Source of the DNA: Sphingomonas aurantiaca
Lineage (GTDB): Bacteria; Pseudomonadota; Alphaproteobacteria; Sphingomonadales; Sphingomonadaceae
Direction: 5' to 3'
DNA: 64,000 nt
NCBI RefSeq assembly: GCF_003050705.1
Contig: NZ_QAOG01000008.1
Location: 166,299 to 230,298, forward strand
A program made the translations under genes and the position numbers. Positions within the stretch are counted from its first letter, which is position 1. Each line of letters begins with the position of its first letter. Positions 25,360 to 33,913 of the stretch are shown piece by piece. The notes beneath the pieces are model-generated. The model had not been told where the DNA came from. It made no database searches and saw only the letters and a program-made list of their open reading frames with translations.

Positions 25360-26271
25360 ATGATCGATCGACCCTCAACGCCAGACCTGACCGCCGAACT
25401 CGTCACCCTGCTCGACCTCGAACAGCTCGATACCGACCTCTTTCGGGGACACCAGCGACCCGGCGCGAGCGCGCGCGTGTTCGGCGGCCAGGTCGCCGCG
25501 CAGGCGCTGATGGCGGCGCAGCGCTCCGTCGACGGACCCGCGGTTGCGCACAGCATGCACGCCTATTTCCTGCGCGCGGGCGCCGAGACGCACCCGATCA
25601 TCTTCCGCGTCGAACGCGATTTCGACGGCAGGTCGTTCGCGAACCGCCGCGTCACCGCCAGCCAGCGCGGCGCGACGATCCTGACGCTGGCCGCATCGTT
25701 CCAACGGCCCGAAGCCGGGCTGGAGCATGCGGTCGCGATGCCCGATCTTCCGCCCCCGGAGGCGCTCCGCTCGCTCGACCTGCTCGCGGGCGACTATGCG
25801 GACCGCTCGGCGCAGGCCGCCGCGTTCCTCCGCCGACCGTCCGCCTTCGATATCCGACCGTGCGGCGTCCCCGCGTTTCTCCAGACCGAGCCCGGCGCGC
25901 CGGTGTCGCATGTCTGGATTCGGTTGCGCGGCCGCGCGCCGGCCGACCCGGCGCTGCGGCGCGGCATCCTCGCCTATCTGTCGGACTATGCGCTGCTCAG
26001 CGCATCGCTGATCCCGCACGGCGTCAACATGTTCGATCGCAGCATGCAGACCGCCAGCCTCGACCATGCGATGTGGTTTCACGAGGACGTGCCGCTCGAC
26101 GACTGGTTGCTCTATTCGAGCGAAAGCCCGTGGTCGGGCCATGGACGCGGTATCGGGCGCGGCGTCTTCCACAGCCGCGACGGGCGGGCGATCGCGCATG
26201 TGACGCAGGAGGGTTTGATCCGGCTGCGGCCGGATCTGGCACCGCGCACCACCATTCCGCACATGCCCTGA
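25360..26271 (+). CDS. tesB: acyl-CoA thioesterase II
   Basis: A 303-residue double-hotdog thioesterase that hydrolyses medium and long acyl-CoA. The start is the ATG at 25360 (MIDRPSTPDLTAELVTLLDL). Family motifs: RVFGGQVAAQALMAA near residue 45, HSMHAYFLRAGAE near residue 65, RRVTASQRGATILTLAASFQ near residue 95 and the C-terminal SLDHAMWFHEDVPLDDWLLY with the catalytic Asp, followed by GRGIGRGVFHSRDG. Length is close to E. coli TesB. It stands alone between the FUSC gene and the porin operator. Confidence 0.92.
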   Translation: MIDRPSTPDLTAELVTLLDLEQLDTDLFRGHQRPGASARVFGGQVAAQALMAAQRSVDGPAVAHSMHAYFLRAGAETHPIIFRVERDFDGRSFANRRVTASQRGATILTLAASFQRPEAGLEHAVAMPDLPPPEALRSLDLLAGDYADRSAQAAAFLRRPSAFDIRPCGVPAFLQTEPGAPVSHVWIRLRGRAPADPALRRGILAYLSDYALLSASLIPHGVNMFDRSMQTASLDHAMWFHEDVPLDDWLLYSSESPWSGHGRGIGRGVFHSRDGRAIAHVTQEGLIRLRPDLAPRTTIPHMP

Positions 26272-26317
26272 TCGGGTCGCCGCTCCGTTCACCGCACAGA
26301 ACGACGTTGACAGCGCA

Positions 26318-26332
26318 TTTGTACGGACATTA
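26318..26332 (+). promoter_or_regulatory. candidate GntR operator upstream of the porin gene
   Basis: TTTGTACGGACATTA contains the near-palindrome TGTACGGACA. The same 15 bases occur in reverse orientation at 28038-28052, just before the MaoC gene. Two copies in one cluster that encodes a GntR/UTRA regulator make it the best operator candidate. It lies 96 bases before the porin start. Confidence 0.7.
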
Positions 26333-26428
26333 AGATCAAGTCGAACTAGCGAGGCTGATCTCGGGACGTCGCGCCGCTGAAGACGGACGATGCCGATGAC
26401 GTGAGCCCGGTCACTTGAGGATGTCTGT

Positions 26429-27994
26429 ATGCGTCATTCGTACGCCGTATCGCTCTGCGCGTTGCTCGCCATGCTGCCATCGGCGGGGCATGCCCAGACT
26501 TCGTCGCCGCCGCTGTCCCCGTCGCCATCGCCGCTCGATACCGATGCATCGTACCAGACGATGCTCGCGCTGATCGACGAGATGGTCGAGAACAAGCTGG
26601 TCAGCCGCGAACGCGCCGATACGCTGATCGCCACCGCCAAGGCGAGAGCAGGACGCGCACTGGCCGCGAATGCGCCGGCAGCGCCCTTACCCCCTGCCCC
26701 GATACCGGCCGCCCCGGTACGCGTGTCGACTCCCGTGCAGGTCGCCAAGCAGGAGCGTGATGCCGGCGCCAAGATCGCCCCCGTCCCGGTCGGCAACGAG
26801 CAGGTGACCCGCACCGGCGGGGTCGCATTGCCCGCCGACCTCGCGGTCGACTGGAGCCGGGGCGCGCCGGTGTTCAGCAGCCGCGACGGCAAGTTCACCT
26901 TCAAGATGCGCGGGCGATTGCTCGCCGATGTGTCGTCCACGGGCGGATCGGCTTTCGACCGTCGCAACATTACCGTCTCGACGCTGCGCCAGTTCCGAGT
27001 CGGCGCGATCGGCACGATCGGCGATCATCTGTTCTACCAGTTCGAGACCGATTTCCGCCGCAACGCGACCGAGGTCGTGCAGGCGTTCGTCGGTTACCGC
27101 GAGAAGTTCGGCAAGACCGACGCCGACGTCCGCTTCGGCAATCTCATCACCGATCGCGGCATCGACATCGGCACCGCATCGACCGCCAACCCGTTCATCA
27201 CCACTAACATCAACACCACCGCGCTCGCGACGCAGGGCGGCAAGGTCTTCCTGATGGGCGCGGTCGGCCGCGCGGGCGGCAAGAACTGGCATGCGAGCTT
27301 CGGCGTGCACGGCGATGCGATCGACAGCGATTTCACGCGCAGCGACAACCGCATGTTCCTGGGCCGCGCGCACTGGAACCCGGTCCTGACCAAGCGCGGG
27401 CTGATCCATATCGGCGGCTGGGCGTATAGCGAGAACATCCCCGACACGACGCTGCCGACTACTTTCGCGCAGGGCATGGCGGGGGCACTCAACAACAGCG
27501 TCCGCGTCGAATCCGCCGCGCTGACCGGCGCCGATGGGTCGAAGGCGTTCGGGCTCGAACTCGGCGGAACGCTCGGACCGTTCTATGCCTTCAGCGAATA
27601 TGGCCAGCGCACCGTGCATGGCGGGCCGACCTCGACCTTCCGCAGTGGCAAGATCAAGGCATTGTCGGTCAATGGCGGGTTCTGGATCACCGGCGAGACG
27701 CCGACCTATTCGGCGCGGAGCGGCACCTATGTCGCGCCGAACGTGCTGAACTCGGTTCTCGATGGCGGCTGGGGCGCGCTGGAGGCGGTGGTGCGCTACG
27801 AGGATCTCGACAGTTCGAGCCTTCCGCTTGGCGGCACCGGTACGGCCGGCACGATCGGGTTGAACTGGTCACTGACCAACAATTTCCGCTTCATGGCGGA
27901 CTATACGCATTTCCGTACCGACAACCGGACGGGCAGTTTCGTCGGGCGCGATTCCGGCGACACGTTTGCCGCCCGCGCCGAAGTGGCGTTCTAA
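26429..27994 (+). CDS. OprO/OprP-type outer-membrane porin
   Basis: A 521-residue exported porin. Residues 1-22 are a signal peptide (LLAMLPSAGHAQ). Residues 35-130 hold a helical, proline-rich stretch typical of the N-terminal coiled region of these porins (LIDEMVENKLVSRERADTLI). The barrel runs from about residue 145 to the end (FKMRGRLLADVS, YQFETDFRRNATEVVQAFVGY, and C-terminal ARAEVAF ending in Phe). The family is named for phosphate but members pass other anions; here the flanking operators place it with the dicarboxylate cluster, so an organic-acid substrate is more likely. Confidence 0.83.
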   Translation: MRHSYAVSLCALLAMLPSAGHAQTSSPPLSPSPSPLDTDASYQTMLALIDEMVENKLVSRERADTLIATAKARAGRALAANAPAAPLPPAPIPAAPVRVSTPVQVAKQERDAGAKIAPVPVGNEQVTRTGGVALPADLAVDWSRGAPVFSSRDGKFTFKMRGRLLADVSSTGGSAFDRRNITVSTLRQFRVGAIGTIGDHLFYQFETDFRRNATEVVQAFVGYREKFGKTDADVRFGNLITDRGIDIGTASTANPFITTNINTTALATQGGKVFLMGAVGRAGGKNWHASFGVHGDAIDSDFTRSDNRMFLGRAHWNPVLTKRGLIHIGGWAYSENIPDTTLPTTFAQGMAGALNNSVRVESAALTGADGSKAFGLELGGTLGPFYAFSEYGQRTVHGGPTSTFRSGKIKALSVNGGFWITGETPTYSARSGTYVAPNVLNSVLDGGWGALEAVVRYEDLDSSSLPLGGTGTAGTIGLNWSLTNNFRFMADYTHFRTDNRTGSFVGRDSGDTFAARAEVAF

Positions 27995-28037
27995 ACGCCG
28001 GCACCGCAGCGGACTTGTAAACCTGGAGCAAGTTCGG

Positions 28038-28052
28038 TAATGTCCGTACAAA
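28038..28052 (-). promoter_or_regulatory. candidate GntR operator upstream of the MaoC gene
   Basis: The plus strand reads TAATGTCCGTACAAA, the exact reverse complement of the site at 26318-26332. It lies 16 bases before the MaoC start, so a bound protein would block initiation or early elongation of the catabolic operon. Confidence 0.72.
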
Positions 28053-28068
28053 GCGATAAGGAGGATGT

Positions 28069-28578
28069 ATGAGCCTATCGGCTATCAAGGTCGGCGAGCA
28101 GCGCTACCGCGCAAGCTATGGCCGCTATCTCGAGGATTTCGTCGTCGGCGACATTTACGAGCACCGCCCCGGACGGACGATCACCGACGCGGACAATATC
28201 CAGTTCTCGCTGATGACGATGAACGCGCACCCGATGCACTGCGACGCGCAATATGCCGCGAAGAGCGAGTTCGGACGGTTGCTGGTCAATAGCGGGCTGA
28301 CGCTGGCGATCGTGCTGGGGATGACCGTCAACGACGTCAGCGGCAAGTCGCCCGCCAATCTCGGCTGGACCGAGATCAAGCTGACACATCCGGTGTTCGG
28401 CGGCGACACGCTGACCGCGGAAACCGAAGTGCTCGAGATCCGCGAGTCGAAGTCGCGTCCGACCCAGGGGATCGTCACGACGCGGACGCGCGCCTTCAAC
28501 CAGGACGCCAAGCAGATCATGGAGTTCACGCGCAACTCGCTGGTCTACAAGCGCGGCGAGTCCCCCGACGACAAGTAA
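28069..28578 (+). CDS. MaoC-family hydratase (probable itaconyl-CoA hydratase)
   Basis: A 169-residue single-hotdog enoyl-CoA hydratase with an AAGGAGG site. The hydratase signature is intact: TITDADNIQFSLMTMNAHP, then MHCDAQYAAKSEFGRLLVNSGL, giving the catalytic Asp/His pair near residues 42-47 and 52-56. By context with the CoA-transferase (32622) and CitE-like lyase (34668) it is the counterpart of Ich/RipB, which hydrates itaconyl-CoA to citramalyl-CoA. A mesaconyl-CoA or related methyl-branched substrate is the main alternative. Confidence 0.8.
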   Translation: MSLSAIKVGEQRYRASYGRYLEDFVVGDIYEHRPGRTITDADNIQFSLMTMNAHPMHCDAQYAAKSEFGRLLVNSGLTLAIVLGMTVNDVSGKSPANLGWTEIKLTHPVFGGDTLTAETEVLEIRESKSRPTQGIVTTRTRAFNQDAKQIMEFTRNSLVYKRGESPDDK

Positions 28579-28687
28579 TCCGACCGGCTAACCGGCTGCC
28601 CTTGGTAGCCGGACATCCCCCGCATGCGCCGCGAGAGCTTCGACCAAGACGCCCCGACGCATCGCCATTCCCTTGAGAGGTAGCCCC

Positions 28688-30061
28688 ATGGCCAGTACCA
28701 TCGCCGTCAACGCCGGAGCCAGGCTGGACCGTCTGCCCATCTCCCGATTCCACTGGCGTATCCTGGGGCTGATCAGCGCGGGCGCGTTCCTCGACGCGTT
28801 CGACGTGTATCTGGCCGGTGGCGTGATCGCCGCACTGAAGGCGGAGGGCTTCTCGACGCTGGCGCAGGCCGCGGTGTTCATGTCGATGACGTTCCTCGGC
28901 ATGATGATCGGGGCGGGCATGGCCGGCTATGTCGGCGATCGCTTCGGGCGCCGTGCGTCGTACCAGTTCAACCTGGCGCTATTCGGGCTCGCGTCGATCG
29001 TCGCGATCTTCTCGCCGAACATGACGTTCCTGATCGTCTGCCGCTTCGTCATGGGCATCGGCCTCGGTGCCGAACTGGTCGTTGCGGCGGGGACGCTGGG
29101 TGAGTTCATCCCGCCCGCCTATCGCGGGCGCTGGGTTTCGATCATGGGCATGGTCGTCAATTCGGGCCTGCTGGTCGCGACCGCGGTCGGGTACATCGTC
29201 ATTCCGACGCTCGGCTGGCGCTACATGTTCGCGATCGGTGGCATCCTCGCGCTGATCGTCTGGGTGATGCGCAAGAAGATGCCGGAATCGCCGCGCTGGC
29301 TGGAATCGGTCGGTCGCAACGACGAGGCGGAGGCGACGCTGCGCGAGATCGAAGCCGAAGTCGTCGCGCACAAGGGCCCATTGGCGGAGGTCCCCGAGGT
29401 CCGCGCCGTGCAGCAGGTCCACGCCCCGCTCAGCGCGCTGTTCGGGTCGAAGCTGCGCCGCCGCCTGATCGCCGCGACGCTGGCCGCGATCGCGGTCAAC
29501 GTCTCGGTCTATGGCTTCGTCGCGTGGCTGCCGACCTTCCTGGTCAGCCATGGCACCGGCATCGTCACCTCGCTCTGGTATACGACGCTGATGTCGTTCG
29601 GCAGCGTGTTCGGCGCGGTCGTCGCGATCGGCATCGCCGACCGTATCTCGCGCCGCGCCTCGCTGATCGCGGCGGCCGTCGCGATCATGATCTTCGGCTT
29701 TCTCTATCCCACTGCGCAGGGCGACCTGATGGTGCCGCTGACCGGCTTCCTGCTCGTCTCCAGCATCTACACGCTCGTGACGCTCGCGCTGTTCGCTTAC
29801 ATCCCCGAGCTGTTCCCGACCGCCTACCGCCTGCGCGGCACCGGGTTCGCGGGGATGTGCGGGCGTGCTGCGTCGATGCTCACGCCCTATGCCACCGTTG
29901 CGCTGTTCGAACGCTTCGGGCTCCACGGGGTGCTCGGCATGGTCGGGGTGGTGCTCGCCTGCATGATCGCCGCGGTCGGGCTGCTGAACATCGAGACCAC
30001 GGGCCAGTCGCTCGACGACGTCTCGGACGACTCGCTGGTGACCGGGGGGGGCGCCAAGTGA
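28688..30061 (+). CDS. MFS organic-acid transporter
   Basis: A 457-residue MFS protein with twelve helices, started at 28688 behind GAGAGG. Signatures: AGAFLDAFDVYLAGG in helix 1 and GYVGDRFGRRASYQ in loop 2-3, as in aromatic-acid/sugar-type MFS importers, and PELFPTAYRLRGTGFAGMCGR near residue 375. It lies between the MaoC and MmgE/PrpD genes, and its stop overlaps the GTG start of the latter, so it is most likely the uptake system for the dicarboxylate degraded here. The well-known Pseudomonas itaconate cluster uses a TRAP transporter instead. Confidence 0.85.
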   Translation: MASTIAVNAGARLDRLPISRFHWRILGLISAGAFLDAFDVYLAGGVIAALKAEGFSTLAQAAVFMSMTFLGMMIGAGMAGYVGDRFGRRASYQFNLALFGLASIVAIFSPNMTFLIVCRFVMGIGLGAELVVAAGTLGEFIPPAYRGRWVSIMGMVVNSGLLVATAVGYIVIPTLGWRYMFAIGGILALIVWVMRKKMPESPRWLESVGRNDEAEATLREIEAEVVAHKGPLAEVPEVRAVQQVHAPLSALFGSKLRRRLIAATLAAIAVNVSVYGFVAWLPTFLVSHGTGIVTSLWYTTLMSFGSVFGAVVAIGIADRISRRASLIAAAVAIMIFGFLYPTAQGDLMVPLTGFLLVSSIYTLVTLALFAYIPELFPTAYRLRGTGFAGMCGRAASMLTPYATVALFERFGLHGVLGMVGVVLACMIAAVGLLNIETTGQSLDDVSDDSLVTGGGAK

Positions 30062-31431
30062 CGCTCTCGCAAACCTATGCCGACTTCGCGACGCGTCTGA
30101 CGATCGATGCCATCCCCGAGCGGGTCAGGGAACGCGCGCGGTACCTGATCCTCGACTCGGTCGGCACTGGCCTCGCCGCGGTCGGCGCACCCTGGGCGGA
30201 GGCGAGCTTTGCCGCCGCCGGGGATCTCGGAAGCGGCACCGCCCCCGTGCTCGGCTATGGCCGCGGGCTGGCGATGCGCGATGCGGCGCTGATGAATGGC
30301 CTCGTCATGCACGGGCTCGACTATGACGACACGCATGCGCGCGGGATCATCCATGCCACCGTCAGCGCCTTTCCGACCGCACTCGTCGCGGCGGACAAGG
30401 CGGGTGCATTGGGGGCCGACCTGCTCGTCGCCTATATCGCGGCGATGGAGGTCTCGACCCGCGTCGCGGCGGTCGGTGCGGGCGGGTTCCATGGCTTCGG
30501 CTTTCACCCGACCGGACTGATCGGCGCGTTCGGGTCGACACTCGCGGCGGGCAGGCTCCTCGGCCTCGACGCGCGGCAGATCGCGATGGCGCAGGGCATC
30601 GTCCTGTCGATGGCAGGCGGCAGCCTCGAATTCCTCGCCGATGGCGCCTGGACCAAGCGGCTCCACCCCGGCTGGGCGGCGAGTTCCGCGCTGACCGCGG
30701 CGACGCTCGCCAAGCGCGGCTTCGTCGGACCTCCCGCTGCCTATGAGGGGCGCTTCGGGCTGTTCGCGCTCTATCTGCGCGACGCCGCCCCTGCGCTGCT
30801 CGACCAGGCGACCGCAGGCCTCGGCGAGACCTGGGAGATCGAGGCGGTGTCGGTCAAGCCGCTGCCCGCCTGCCACATGACGCACGCCGCGATCGACGCG
30901 GCGATCGCGCTGCGGTCGCAGCACGGGCTGACCGCAGCCGATATTGCGCAGGTCACCGTGCTGGTGCCCGAGGCGGTGATCCCGATCGTGTGCGAACCCG
31001 TCGCACCGAAGCGGACGCCGCGCACCGGCTACGACGCGCAATTCTCGATCCCCTACACCGTGGCCACCGCGCTGCTGACGGGCAAGTTCACGCTGGATGC
31101 GCTCGATCCGGCCGCGCTGAACGATCCCGAGGTTCTCGATCTGGCCGCGCGCGTCACCTACGCGATCGATCCCGACAGCGATTATCCCAAGCACTTCACC
31201 GGCGAAGTGATCGTCGAAACCCGCGATGGCCGCAGGCTCGCGCACCGCGAGGGGATCAATCGCGGCGCGTCCGACCGACCGCTGAGCAATGCCGACATCG
31301 ACGCGAAATATTCGGAGAACGCCGACCGCACGGTCGACGCGACCCGCGCCGCCCACATCCGCGCCGCCGTGCTCGACATGGACCGCCACCCCGCTTCCGC
31401 ACTCGGCGACATCCTCGCCCAGCGCGCCTGA
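30058..31431 (+). CDS. MmgE/PrpD family protein
   Basis: A 457-residue protein of the family that includes 2-methylcitrate dehydratase and cis-aconitate decarboxylase. It starts at a GTG (30058) overlapping the transporter stop. Motifs include MNGLVMHGLDYDDTHARGI near residue 80 (the conserved Asp-Asp-Thr-His region), FHPTGLIGAFGSTLAAGRLLG near residue 145 and KPLPACHMTHAAIDAAI near residue 280. A member of this family (PA0881) also occurs in the Pseudomonas aeruginosa itaconate cluster with no settled role. A hydratase, isomerase or decarboxylase acting on the incoming acid or a relative is plausible. Confidence 0.85.
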   Translation: MTLSQTYADFATRLTIDAIPERVRERARYLILDSVGTGLAAVGAPWAEASFAAAGDLGSGTAPVLGYGRGLAMRDAALMNGLVMHGLDYDDTHARGIIHATVSAFPTALVAADKAGALGADLLVAYIAAMEVSTRVAAVGAGGFHGFGFHPTGLIGAFGSTLAAGRLLGLDARQIAMAQGIVLSMAGGSLEFLADGAWTKRLHPGWAASSALTAATLAKRGFVGPPAAYEGRFGLFALYLRDAAPALLDQATAGLGETWEIEAVSVKPLPACHMTHAAIDAAIALRSQHGLTAADIAQVTVLVPEAVIPIVCEPVAPKRTPRTGYDAQFSIPYTVATALLTGKFTLDALDPAALNDPEVLDLAARVTYAIDPDSDYPKHFTGEVIVETRDGRRLAHREGINRGASDRPLSNADIDAKYSENADRTVDATRAAHIRAAVLDMDRHPASALGDILAQRA

Positions 31432-31449
31432 ATTCAAGGAAGATCCCTC

Positions 31450-32625
31450 ATGACGACTCAGTCCGCTCTCCCCCCCGCCTCGATGACCGACGAAGAGGTG
31501 ATGATCCTCGATTCGATCGACAAGTTCCTCGAAACCGATGTGAAGCCGTTCGTCCACCAGCTCGAACATGACGACGAATATCCGCAGAAGATCGTCGACA
31601 CGATGAAGGAAATGGGCCTGTTCGGGCTCATGATCGCGCCCGAATTCGGTGGGTTCGGCGTCTCGACGCTGACCTATGCCCGCATCATCGAGAAGATCTC
31701 GACCGTGTGGATGTCGGTCGCGGGGATCATCAACAGCCATATGATCATGGCGATGACCGTCCAGCGCTGCGGCACCGACGCGCAGAAGGATCATTATCTG
31801 CCCCGCTTCGCGACCGGCGAGCTGCGCGGCGGAATCGGCCTGACCGAGCCCGACGCGGGCACCGACCTCCAGGCGATCCGCACCACTGCGGTCCGAGACG
31901 GCGACGACTATGTCGTCAACGGCAGCAAGATGTGGATCACCAATTCGGGCTCGGGCAACACCATCCTGCTGCTGGTGAAGACCGACACGACCGCCGAGCC
32001 GCGCCACAAGGGCATGAGCCTGCTGATCGCCGAGAAGGGCGACGGGTTCATCGTCTCCAAAAAGCTCGAAAAGCTCGGCTACAAGGGCATCGACAGCAAC
32101 GCGCTGACCTTCGACGGCTATCGCGTGCCGGTCGACCGCCTGATCGGTGGCGTCGAAGGCGTCGGGCTGAAGCAGGTGCTCGGCGGGCTCGAGCTCGGCC
32201 GCATCAACGTCGCGTCGCGCGGCGTCGGGATCGCGCAGGCGGCGCTCGACGAGGCGGTCGCCTATGCGCAGACGCGCAAGACGTTCGGCAAGCCGATCTG
32301 CGAGCATCAGGCGATCCAGCTCAAGCTCGGCGAGATGACCACGCGCACCTACGCCGCGCGCCTGCTGACCGAGGCTGCGGCCAATGCGTATGACCGCGGC
32401 GAGCGCTGCGACATGGAGGCGGGCATGGCGAAGTATTTCGCGACCGAAGCCGGCCTGGAGAATGCGATCGAGGCGATGCGGATCTTCGGCGGCTATGGCT
32501 ATTCGAAGGAATATAATGTCGAGCGGCTCTACCGCGACGCCCCGCTGCTGACGATCGGTGAGGGCACCAACGAACTTCAGCGGATCATCATCGCCAAGCA
32601 GATCATCGCGCGGAACCCGGCATGA
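31450..32625 (+). CDS. acyl-CoA dehydrogenase
   Basis: A 391-residue FAD-dependent dehydrogenase. Standard blocks are present: GLTEPDAGTDLQAIRTTA near residue 132, MWITNSGSGN near residue 160, RKTFGKPICEHQAIQLKLGEM near residue 277 and the C-terminal FGGYGYSKEYNVERLYRDAP followed by TIGEGTNELQR with the usual catalytic Glu. The site AAGGAAG precedes the ATG. In this cluster it could oxidise methylsuccinyl-CoA or a substituted succinyl-CoA to an itaconyl/mesaconyl-type ester; PA0879 is the counterpart in Pseudomonas. Its stop overlaps the next start (ATGA). Confidence 0.9.
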   Translation: MTTQSALPPASMTDEEVMILDSIDKFLETDVKPFVHQLEHDDEYPQKIVDTMKEMGLFGLMIAPEFGGFGVSTLTYARIIEKISTVWMSVAGIINSHMIMAMTVQRCGTDAQKDHYLPRFATGELRGGIGLTEPDAGTDLQAIRTTAVRDGDDYVVNGSKMWITNSGSGNTILLLVKTDTTAEPRHKGMSLLIAEKGDGFIVSKKLEKLGYKGIDSNALTFDGYRVPVDRLIGGVEGVGLKQVLGGLELGRINVASRGVGIAQAALDEAVAYAQTRKTFGKPICEHQAIQLKLGEMTTRTYAARLLTEAAANAYDRGERCDMEAGMAKYFATEAGLENAIEAMRIFGGYGYSKEYNVERLYRDAPLLTIGEGTNELQRIIIAKQIIARNPA

Positions 32626-33830
32626 GCCAGCCAGCCCCCAATCAGCCGCTCGCCGGGCTGCGCATCGTCGCGGTCGAGCAATATGGCGCGGGCCCCTTCG
32701 GTACGCAGCAGCTCGCCGATCTCGGCGCCGAGGTCATCAAGATCGAGAACCACAAGGATGGCGGCGATATCGGTCGCCATGTCGGCCCGTATTTCTTCGC
32801 GCCGGGCGACAGCCATTTCTACGAATCGCTCAACCGCAACAAGCGCAGCATCGGGCTCGACCTGAAGAGCGCGGACGGACGGGCGGTGCTGGAGAAACTC
32901 GTCGCGGACTCGGACGTGGTGTTCAACAACCTGCGCGGCGACCTGCCCGCCAAGCTCGGGCTGGATTATGCCGCGCTGTCGGCGTTCAACCCGGCAATCG
33001 CGTGCGTCCACCTCTCCGCTTATGGCCGCACCGGCAGTCGCGCGGCGTGGCCGGGCTATGATTATCTGATGCAGGCCGAGGCGGGCTATCTGTCGCTCAC
33101 TGGCGAGCCTGGCACACCGCCTGCGCGCTTCGGGCTGTCGATCGTCGACTTCATGACGGGCACCACCGCGGCGCTCGCGATCCTGGCGGGCGTCGTCTCG
33201 GCGCGCGGCAGCGGGATCGGCCGCGATCTCGACGTCAGCCTGTTCGACGTCGCGCTCGGCAACCTCAATTATGTCGCCGAATGGTATCTCAACGGCGGCG
33301 TCACCGTCGAACGCACGTCGCGCTCGAGCCACCCGTCGCTGACCCCGAGCCAGCTCTACACCACCAGCGACGGCTGGATCTTCGTGATGTGCAACAAGGA
33401 GAAGTTCTTCGAGGTCCTGTGCGGCCTCATCGAGCGTCCCGAATGGGCGACCGATCCGCGCTATGCGACGTTCGCCGCACGGCTGGAGAACAGGCCCGCG
33501 TTCAATGCCGACCTGGATGCGGTGCTCTCGACCCGCACGACCGCGCAGTGGATGCAGCTGTTCGAAGGCCGCGTGCCCGCTGCGCCCGTGCTCGACGTCC
33601 AGCAGGCGCTCGACAATCCGTTTCTCGCCGAGTCGAAGCGGATCATCGACTTCCAGCATCCCGAGCACGGCCCCCTGCCCGGCATCGCCTCGTCGATCCG
33701 CGCGGGCGGCGTCGAACATCCCGACAAGGCGGCGCCGGCGCTCGGTGCGGACACCGACGCGATCCTCGCGACACTCGGCTATAGCGGCGACGATGTGGCG
33801 GACTTGCGGACGCGTGGCGCGATACGGTGA
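32622..33830 (+). CDS. class III (CaiB/BaiF) CoA-transferase, probable itaconate CoA-transferase
   Basis: A 402-residue family III CoA-transferase. Features: LAGLRIVAVEQYGAGPFGTQ near residue 10, LNRNKRSIGLDLKSADGRAVL near residue 77, PGYDYLMQAEAG near residue 147 and FGLSIVDFMTGTTAALAI near residue 168, whose Asp fits the catalytic aspartate. Together with the MaoC and CitE-like genes it matches Ict/RipA, which makes itaconyl-CoA from itaconate and succinyl-CoA. Other dicarboxylates such as mesaconate are possible. The start overlaps the acyl-CoA dehydrogenase stop. Confidence 0.87.
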   Translation: MSQPAPNQPLAGLRIVAVEQYGAGPFGTQQLADLGAEVIKIENHKDGGDIGRHVGPYFFAPGDSHFYESLNRNKRSIGLDLKSADGRAVLEKLVADSDVVFNNLRGDLPAKLGLDYAALSAFNPAIACVHLSAYGRTGSRAAWPGYDYLMQAEAGYLSLTGEPGTPPARFGLSIVDFMTGTTAALAILAGVVSARGSGIGRDLDVSLFDVALGNLNYVAEWYLNGGVTVERTSRSSHPSLTPSQLYTTSDGWIFVMCNKEKFFEVLCGLIERPEWATDPRYATFAARLENRPAFNADLDAVLSTRTTAQWMQLFEGRVPAAPVLDVQQALDNPFLAESKRIIDFQHPEHGPLPGIASSIRAGGVEHPDKAAPALGADTDAILATLGYSGDDVADLRTRGAIR

Positions 33831-33874
33831 CACCAGCGCTTGCATCGAGAGCCAAGGCATTGAACGATAAGTTA

Positions 33875-33894
33875 TTGTCCGGATCACCCGACAA
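33875..33894 (+). promoter_or_regulatory. possible self-regulation site before the GntR gene
   Basis: TTGTCCGGATCACCCGACAA has inverted ends TTGTC/GACAA and shares TGTCCG with the two strong operators. It lies 20 bases before the GntR start. The match is partial, so this is tentative. Confidence 0.3.
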
Positions 33895-33913
33895 AGCGAC
33901 CGATGGATATCCA

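Noticed and set aside
29887..32307. Long open frame antisense to the MmgE/PrpD and acyl-CoA dehydrogenase genes
   Set aside because: It crosses three recognised genes and has low-complexity composition; no site or motif supports it.
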